A stretch of DNA of 64,000 bases from Typhlomys cinereus. Its lineage: Eukaryota > Chordata > Mammalia > Rodentia > Platacanthomyidae. The notes below the pieces were generated by a model. It worked only from the letters and a program-made list of their open reading frames with translations. It was not told where the DNA came from and did no database searches. Position numbers and translations under genes: made by a program. Location: positions 389,017 to 453,016 of the forward strand of contig JALPQD010000402.1 in assembly GCA_023101885.1 (NCBI GenBank). The letters run 5' to 3'. Of the stretch, positions 57,294-64,000 are shown piece after piece. The stretch's first letter is position 1. Every line of letters begins with the position of its first letter.

Positions 57294-58140
57294 CACAGCC
57301 CAGCCCCCAACCACCCGGGAGCCCCACGCGTCCCGGCGGTGAGCACCCAGTCTGACTGCGACTTAGCCTAGGCCCCGCCCCGGACCCAAGCCTCTCGCAT
57401 CCTCCCGCCCCGTGCGCCTAGCCACCCCCCTGGATCCCAGGTGAAGAATTCTGCCATTGAGCCAGGGAGCGAAAGAGCCCAGCCCAGCCTCGCCCCCCCA
57501 CCCGGGAGCCGCCGGGCCAGCAACACCGTGCTGTGCAGTGGCCGTTTTTGCCCCCGGGGCCACAGCCCTCTCCGCGACCACCTTCCCAGATCGCAGGTGA
57601 AGAATTCTGCCATCAACATCAGACCCCCTCCACGGAAGACACACTGCTACTCAGAATTCAATAGAGCCCAAAGGAAACTCAAGCAAAATTCTGAGGAAGA
57701 AAGAGAGCACAGGCCATACATCTGGACTCCACTACAATCATTATACCACGTGGGCGAGTTTCTTCTCATCCAACCCAAAGATAAGTAAACTTTTTCTTTT
57801 CACCTTACTGATCCTTTAAAGTATCAATGCTGTAGATCAACTTTCTCATACAGACACCCCACAAAATACAACTCCAGGGAGTACACCACTCACCCCCACA
57901 TTTCACCAAGAAACTAAATCGTAAAAGTGCACTACCAAACTAATATTCACCCCCTGGTAACATAACCTGACTTAACTGACGTACTAACAGCCTAGTAGCC
58001 TCATCTAGGATATAATAATAACAATACACAAACATACCCAATCCAAGGCAAGCACTAGTAATAACTGGCAAGCGTAACAATACTAACTACGTCAATTCAG
58101 TGAAAAACACAGAAACTGAAAGGTCCTAAAAAACAAAACA
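57163..58140 (+). promoter_or_regulatory. L1-h 5' UTR: CpG-rich type B monomers plus leader
   Basis: 57163-57620 is very GC- and CpG-rich. A unit beginning agcccagcc...ccacccgggagccgc or ccacgcg repeats with a period of about 178 bp (about 57292 and 57470), and each unit ends in caggtgaagaattctgcc (GT at 57441-57442 and 57597-57598). An (AG)n run lies at 57267-57293. A shared type B leader follows (57635-58140, agacacactgctactcag). It is a likely CpG-island-type promoter, inferred from position and composition. Confidence 0.7.
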
Positions 58141-58143
58141 ACA

Positions 58144-59515
58144 ATGTACAAGTCAAAGTGCAGATCCACGAGAAACAAAACCCAAGAAGACCAATCTCCT
58201 GCTGAAAGAATCAATCCCATAATGAGGGATTCCAACCAGAACAAATCCACAGAAAATAGCCATGAAAGCCAGACCCAACATAACGACTTTCAGAGTATGA
58301 GCCTTACCATGATTAATACTATGAAAGAGGAAATCCGAGAAGAGCTAAACAACCGTTATCAACCACTTTGAACAGGAACAAAACAGGCACTTGGAGGAGT
58401 AGAGAAAAATAGTTCAAGAAACAAAAATAGGTATGGAGCAATTAAAACAGTCTCAGGCAGAGTTAAAAATTGAACTAAAAGAAAAGTTATCTTCAACCCA
58501 AAACTCAACAGAGAGTCTCATCAGCAGAACAAATGAGGCAGAAAATAGAATTTCAGATCTTGAAGACAAAGTGGGAGAATTAACCAGCTCAATGGAAGAG
58601 ATTGTTAAAGCCAAAAAGATACTGGAGAGGAACATTCAAGAGATATGGGAAACCCTGAAGAAACCTAACATGCGCATTCATGAAATACCAGAACAAGAAT
58701 CCCAAAACACCACACCTGAGGAAATATTTCAATTCATCATAAATAAATACTTCCCACAATTAAAGAATGAGAGGCCATGGGGCTGGAGAGGTGGCTCAGG
58801 GGTTAAGCCTCCGCCTTGCAGGCGGAAGGTCCTGAGTTCGGATCCCAGATCCCACGTATAGACGCCAGGCGGAAGCGGGGGCGGCCTGCGCTTCTGGTCC
58901 TGGTAGGGCGGAGCCTGTGAATCCCGGGGCAGAAGGAGGTAGAGGCGTCCATGGTGGTTCCCGAATTCGTCCGTGGTTCTACACATACACACACACACAC
59001 ACGCACACATATATACGCACACACACACAATTGAATAAATACTAATAAAAAAAATTTTTAAAAAAAAAAAGAATGAGAGGCCTATCCAAATACAAGAGGC
59101 ATTTCGCACTCCAAACAGATACGACCAAAATAGAAAATCGCCACGGCAAATAATAGTCAAAACACTCCACATTCAAGACAAAGAAAAGGTGCTGAGAGCT
59201 TCAAGAGAAAAAAAGCAACTCACTTTTAAAGGTAAACCTATTAGAATAACAAATGATTACTCAATGGAAACAGTAAAAGCAAGAAGAGCTTGGAGAGGCA
59301 TACTTCAAGTACTAAATGAGCAAAAATGCCAACCCAGACTGATATACCTGGCAAAACTATCTGTCATGATTGAGGGAGAAAGAAAAGTTTTCCAACACAA
59401 AGACAACTTGAAGGGATACATGTCTAGCAAACCAGGCCTTCAAAAAATCCTAGAACTGATACTCAAGCTTAAAGAAAAGAACAAGCATATCCAGAAGGAC
59501 AGAAGGGAAGTATAA
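58144..59515 (+). pseudogene. L1-h ORF1, frameshifted and split by a SINE
   Basis: Starts at 58144 (MYKSKCRSTRNKTQEDQ, type B). Open to about 58371, where a one-base insertion in the coiled coil shifts frame; a stop follows near 58400. Open 58433-58776 (ILERNIQEIWETLKKPN). Then the SINE insertion at 58777-59067 with 15-bp duplication, then the C-terminal part to 59515. Confidence 0.9.
58777..59067 (+). mobile_element. Young tRNA-derived SINE inserted in L1-h ORF1
   Basis: Head ggctggagaggtggctcagg with A box (58791-58802), B box gagttcggatcc (58834-58845), GC-rich body, CA repeat (58983-59030), aataaatactaataaa and A-rich tail. Flanked by a perfect 15-bp duplication, aaagaatgagaggcc (58762-58776 and 59068-59082). 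The ORF1 sequence is restored exactly if the insert and one copy of the repeat are ignored. Same family as 5682-5952, in opposite orientation. Confidence 0.92.
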
Positions 59516-59572
59516 TACCATCAAAACATAAATATCAAACAACATGCTTACAAAATCTACTAAACATAAAAA

Positions 59573-62500
59573 ATGTCCAGAATTAAAAATAATTTCTCCA
59601 TTATAACATTAAATGTCAATGGTATTAACTCACCGATTAGGAGACACAGATTACAAAGTAGGATTAAAAACCACAATCCAACAATCTGCTGCCTTCAGGA
59701 AACTCATCTCACCACAAAAGATAGGTACATCCTAAGAATGAAAGGCTGATCCAAAATCTTACAAGCTAATGGAACCAGGAAACAGGCAGGGGTAGCAATT
59801 ATGCTTACAGACAAAGTGGACTTCAGACCAAAGAAAATCATAAGAGACACAGATGGATACTACATTTTAGTCACAGGTACAATTCACCAGGAAGACTTCA
59901 CAATCCTGAACATTTATGCACCCAGTACGGGCCCCTCCACATTCATTAAGAAAACCCTACAGCGCCTAAAGCAAGAAATCAACCCCCAAACGATAATCCT
60001 TGGGGACTTCAACACTGCCCTCTCAACATGGGATAGGTCAACAGGCCAAAAGCTTAACAGAGACACTTTGAAACTTAATCAAACCCTTAAAGAAATGGAC
60101 CTTACAGATCTCTATCGAACTTTTCACCCACGCACAAAAGAATACACATTTTTCTCAGCAGCACACAGAACATTCTCCAAAATAGAACACATATTGGGCC
60201 ACAAAACGAATCTACACATATACAAAAAAGTTGAAATTCTAATCTGTGCCCTATCAGACCACCACGGCCTAAAGCTGGACATCCACAACACAACAAACAA
60301 GAGAAAATACACTAACTCCTGGAAACTTAACAATATGATGCTGAATGAGAACTGGATTCAGGAAGAAATTAAAAAGGAAATTCAAGATTTCCTGAAAGTG
60401 AACGATAACGAAAATACAACTTACCAAAACCTCTGGGACACAATGAAAGCTGTTCTAAGAGGTAAGTTCATAGCTCTTAATACCTACATCAAAAAAAAAT
60501 AGAAACATCAGAAATAAATAACTTAACAATGCAGCTTAAGGCTTTAGAGAAACTTGAGCAATCTGATCCCAAAAGTAGTAGAAGAGAGGATATTAGAAAA
60601 ATAAGGGGAGAAATATCTGAAATCAAGACTAAGAAAACGATAGAAAAAATCAACTAGTCAAAAAGCTGGTTCTTTGAAAAAATCAATAAGATAGATACAC
60701 CCCTAGCTAAATTAACCAAAAGCTAGAGAGAGAAACCCCAAATTAACAAAATTAGAAATGAACATGGAGTAATCACTACTGATACCCAAGAAATCCAGAG
60801 AATTATAACATCATATTTCAAAAACTTATACTCAGTGAAGTTTGACAACACACAAGAGATGGATGAATTTCTAAGTAAACACATCTTACCTAAATTGGAT
60901 CAGGAAGTTGTGAATTACTTAAATGGCCCTGTAACATATAAGGAAATTGAAGAAGTAATCTCGAATCTTCCCACCAAAAAATGTCCTGGACCAGATGGTT
61001 TCAGCACAGAATTCTACCAGACATTTAAGGAGTCAATAACACCAATACTCCTTAAACTGTTCCATCAAATAGCAAAGGAAAGAACACTACCAAATTCCTT
61101 CTAAGAAGCTAATATCATCTTAATCCCAAAACCTAATAAAGATTCACTTAAAAAAGAAAACTATAGGCCGATCTCCCTGATGAACACAGACACAAAGATT
61201 CTCAACAAAGTCTTAGCAAATCGCATTCAAAAACATGTCAAAAAGATCATTCACAGGGACCAAGTAGGCTTCATCCCCGGCACGCAAGGTTGGTTCAACA
61301 TACAAAAATCAATAAATGTAATTCATCATGTAAACCAGTCCAAAGTCCAAGACCACATGATACTCTCGATAGATACAGAAAAAGCCTTTGACAAGATCCA
61401 ACAGCCTTTTATGATCAAAACGCTAGAGACAGTAGGAATGGAAGGAACCTTTATCAATATAATAAAAGCTGTATACAACAAGCCCACAGCAAGGATTATG
61501 CTCAATGGGGAACAATTGGAAGCATTCCCACTTCGATCAGGAACTAGACAAGGCTGTCCACTCTCACCACTTCTATTCAATATCGTACTTGAAGTCTTAG
61601 CTGAAGCCATAAGACAAGAAAGGGACATAAAAGGGTTTAAAATCGGCAAGGAAGAAGTCGAGCTATCCCTATTTGCAGATGACATGATCTTATACCTGAG
61701 GGATCCCAAAAACTCCACCAGGAAGCTCCTGGAACTAATTGAGAAGTTCAGCAGGGTGGCAGGATACAAAATAAATGTGCAAAAATCAGAGGCCTTCCTA
61801 TATGCCCAGAATGAAAGAAGTGAAAAAGACTTGAGAGAAATAATCCCATTTACTGTAGCCCCTAAAAAAATGAAATACCTTGGTATAAACCTAACCAAGG
61901 AGGTAAAAGACCTTTACAATGAAAACTTTAAAACCCTAAAGAAAGAAATTGCTGAAGACATCAGAAGGTGGAAAGACCTCCCATGCTCCTGGATTGGCAG
62001 AATCAACATCGTAAAAATGACCATCCTACCTAAGGCAATATACAAATTCAATGCTATACCAATTAAAATCCCAAAGCAATTCTTTAAAGAAGTGGACCAA
62101 TTAATCTCAAAATTCATATGGAGGCACAAAAGACCCAGAATAGCAAAGACAATCCTGAGTAACAAAAACACTGCTGGAGGTATTACCATACTGAACCTTA
62201 GTCTATACTACAAATCCATAGTTATAAAAACAGCCTGGTACTGGCTCCAAAATAGACACACAGATCAATAGATAAGGATTGAGGACCCAGATATAAGCCC
62301 ACAAAAATACAGCCATTTGATCTTTGACAAAGGGGCCCAAAGAATCCAATGGAAAAAGAACAGCATCTTCAACAAATGGTACTGGCAAAACTGGATCTCC
62401 ACATGCAGAAGATTAAAGCTGGACCCATACTTGTCACCATGTACAAGACTTAATTCCAAATGGATCAAGGACCTTGATATCAGGCCAGAGACTATAAAAA

Positions 62501-63398
62501 TCATAACTGAATGGATAGGGAACTCCCTTGAGCTGATTGGGCTAGGCCAACATTTCCTAAACAGACATCCAATGGCACAGTCACTGCTACCAACTCTCAA
62601 CAGTTGGGATCTTGTGCAATTAAAGAGCTTCTGTTCAGATAAAGAGATTGTCACACGAGCTCAAAGGAAACCCACAGAATGGGAGAAAATCTTCACTAAC
62701 AACATATCTGATAGAGCTCTACTGTCCAGAGTGCACAAAGAACTTAGAAAATTAAACACCAAGGAAACCAATGGCCCAATTAAAAAATGGGCCTTGGAAC
62801 TTAAAATAAATTTTACCAGAGATGAAATTAAAATGTCTAACAAATATCTTAAAAAATGCTCCACTTCTTTAGCCTCAGGGAAATGCAAATGAAAACTTCC
62901 CTGAGATATCATCTCATCCCGGTCAGGATGGCAAAAATCCACAATACAAACAACAACAAATGCTGGAGAGGATGTGGAGAGAGGGGAACTCTGCTACATT
63001 GCTGGTGGGAATGCAGGCTCATACAGCCATTCTGGCAAGCCGTCTGGAGATTCTTAAAGAAATTAAAGATTGAAATGCCATATGACCCTGCTATTCCACT
63101 TTTGGGAATAACCCCCTATGCAGCAGAGGTTTGCCTCGATAGCACAAGCACGACTATGTTCATAGCAGCACTGTTTACAATAGCAAAGTCATGGTATCAG
63201 CCTAAATGTTCAACAGTTGACGAGTGGATAAGGAAACGGTGGTACATCTACACAATGGAGTACTACTCAGCCATCAAAAATGATGAATTACTGGAATTTG
63301 CCAGGAAATGGATGTCATTAGAAACAATTATATTAAGTGAAGTATCCCAATCCCAGAAAGTTAAGCGCCGTATGTACTCCCTAATAGGTGGCTCCTAG
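59573..63398 (+). pseudogene. L1-h ORF2, broken in several places
   Basis: Endonuclease start MSRIKNNFSIITLNVNG at 59573; stop at about 59748; open 59801-60502 ([17 protein letters not shown]); stop or shift in an A run at about 60490-60502; further stops at about 60655 and 60725; open 60835-61104; then 61180-62271 with [12 protein letters not shown] and FADD (61672-61683); TGG to TAG at about 62269; open 62317-62892; frameshift; C-terminus 62856-63398 with the Cys-rich region ([18 protein letters not shown]). Not functional as it stands. Confidence 0.9.
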
Positions 63399-64000
63399 TA
63401 CCAAACTCACCCAGCCCACATTGAGACACTCAAGGGTAAATCTATGTTATACGGTAATTGCAAGGATTATGAACAGGAGGGATGGGTTTGGAGAGCCACA
63501 CCAGACACAAGGAGAGAGGGGACCATGTTACAGCAGAGAAAATCGACCTCCAAAGAATGCAAGTAAGTAATGTGACACCTGGTTAAGTTCACAGACGTTC
63601 GTTCCTGATCATGTACAACCAAGGGGGTATGATCTCACCAGAAGGGGAGTGCATATAGTCTGGCAGATGAAAAGAGATCATTTTGCAAATGGGTGACTGA
63701 TCCCTCTCTCACCGAGGTTTCCTGCTTTTATTACATCTACCCTTGAATGTGCTATTATAACAAGACTCCAGTTTAACAGTTTTTTGTCTCTGACCAGGGG
63801 GTGACATACAGTGCCCATCAGGATGGAGTGAAGGGCATTGCAGGAGCAGAAAAACTGCAAAAGAAAATCAACAAACCACAATCCAGAACTTCAGAGACTC
63901 TATATCATCCACATAGAACTAAACCAGCGTAATCTCCCCCCATCCTGAAGCTCAGGGATATCTGCGGAAGAGGGGGCGGTAAGATTGTAAGAGCAAAAGG
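63399..64000 (+). mobile_element. L1-h 3' UTR (lineage A), incomplete
   Basis: It follows the ORF2 stop and carries all lineage A landmarks up to gcggtaagattgtaagagc, nearly identical to that of L1-f. The polypurine tract and tail are beyond the window. Confidence 0.85.

Larger units (their letters stand above)
57163..64000 (+). mobile_element. L1-h: near full-length LINE-1 with type B 5' end, runs off the window
   Basis: GC-rich 5' UTR (57163-58140), ORF1 (58144-59515, split by a SINE), ORF2 (59573-63398) and lineage A 3' UTR from 63399 to the window end. It is inserted in L1-g. From about 59800 on it is very close to L1-f, while upstream it is of type B like L1-b and L1-g, so it looks recombinant. 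Its far end and target duplication are outside the window. Confidence 0.9.

Noticed and set aside
57122..57346. Short frames over the CpG-rich 57.2-kb region as a host gene exon
   Set aside because: The sequence lies at the start of L1-h, its end motif matches other type B L1 5' UTRs, and no coding signature is visible.
58777..58860. tRNA-like sequence with A and B boxes
   Set aside because: It lacks a full cloverleaf and is the head of a SINE with a tail and target duplication, so it is not a tRNA gene.

Overview
The window is mammalian nuclear DNA, most likely from a rodent outside the mouse/rat group, and it is dominated by retrotransposons. The reasons are two olfactory receptor (OR) genes of family 7, tRNA-derived SINEs with ID/B4-like heads and CA-rich tails, LINE-1 (L1) elements with tandemly repeated GC-rich 5' UTR monomers, and no operon-like gene packing. 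The SINE seen at 5682-5952 and 58777-59067 is one I cannot match to a mouse or rat family, so I do not name a species. There is one apparently intact host gene, the OR on the minus strand at 1551-2480. A second OR (39329-40266, minus) is a pseudogene, and 38020-38570 holds a processed pseudogene of the WD40 gene PAFAH1B1 (LIS1).

Layout. 1-1345: old L1 3' ends and SINE pieces. 1551-2480: intact OR7-family gene. 2785-3500: a SINE split by a 516-bp retroposed insert. 3541-4388: two old L1 tails. 5682-8700: three SINEs, a GT microsatellite inside a 49-bp inverted repeat, and an L1 3' UTR. 9145-15806: full-length but dead L1 (L1-a) with two younger L1 pieces inside it. 15970-18945: internally deleted L1 (L1-b). 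18957-21479 and 27867-29756: AT-rich and retrovirus-like sequence ending in a class II-like LTR, interrupted by a near full-length minus-strand L1 (L1-c, 21480-27866). 29768-36188: many L1 tails, a half-L1 and a second internally deleted L1 (L1-d, 31901-33078). 36200-37135: tandem repeat pair. 37437-40290: L1 tails, LIS1 pseudogene, OR pseudogene. 40291-43920: mostly unassigned AT-rich DNA. 43925-51995: truncated L1-e joined to near full-length L1-f. 52004-54227: L1 tails lying in a segment paralogous to 34538-35175. 54228-64000: L1-g cut by near full-length L1-h, whose 3' UTR runs off the window.

No L1 here has both ORFs open. Three main L1 3'-end lineages are called A, B and C below; these are my labels. 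A is the 3' UTR of all the ORF-bearing copies, with a G-rich polypurine tract and the ending gtttgtatgag. B ends actcaatatgtttgtaa. C ends in an AT-rich tail. There are also two unrelated 5' UTR types. Type A has about 247-bp monomers with a cctaggtaag motif. Type B has about 170-bp monomers with caggtga, followed by a shared leader. The most interesting signals are mosaic L1s that exchange 5' and 3' modules, splice-donor motifs kept in every 5' UTR monomer, and L1s that kept both ends and target-site duplications but lost most of ORF2.
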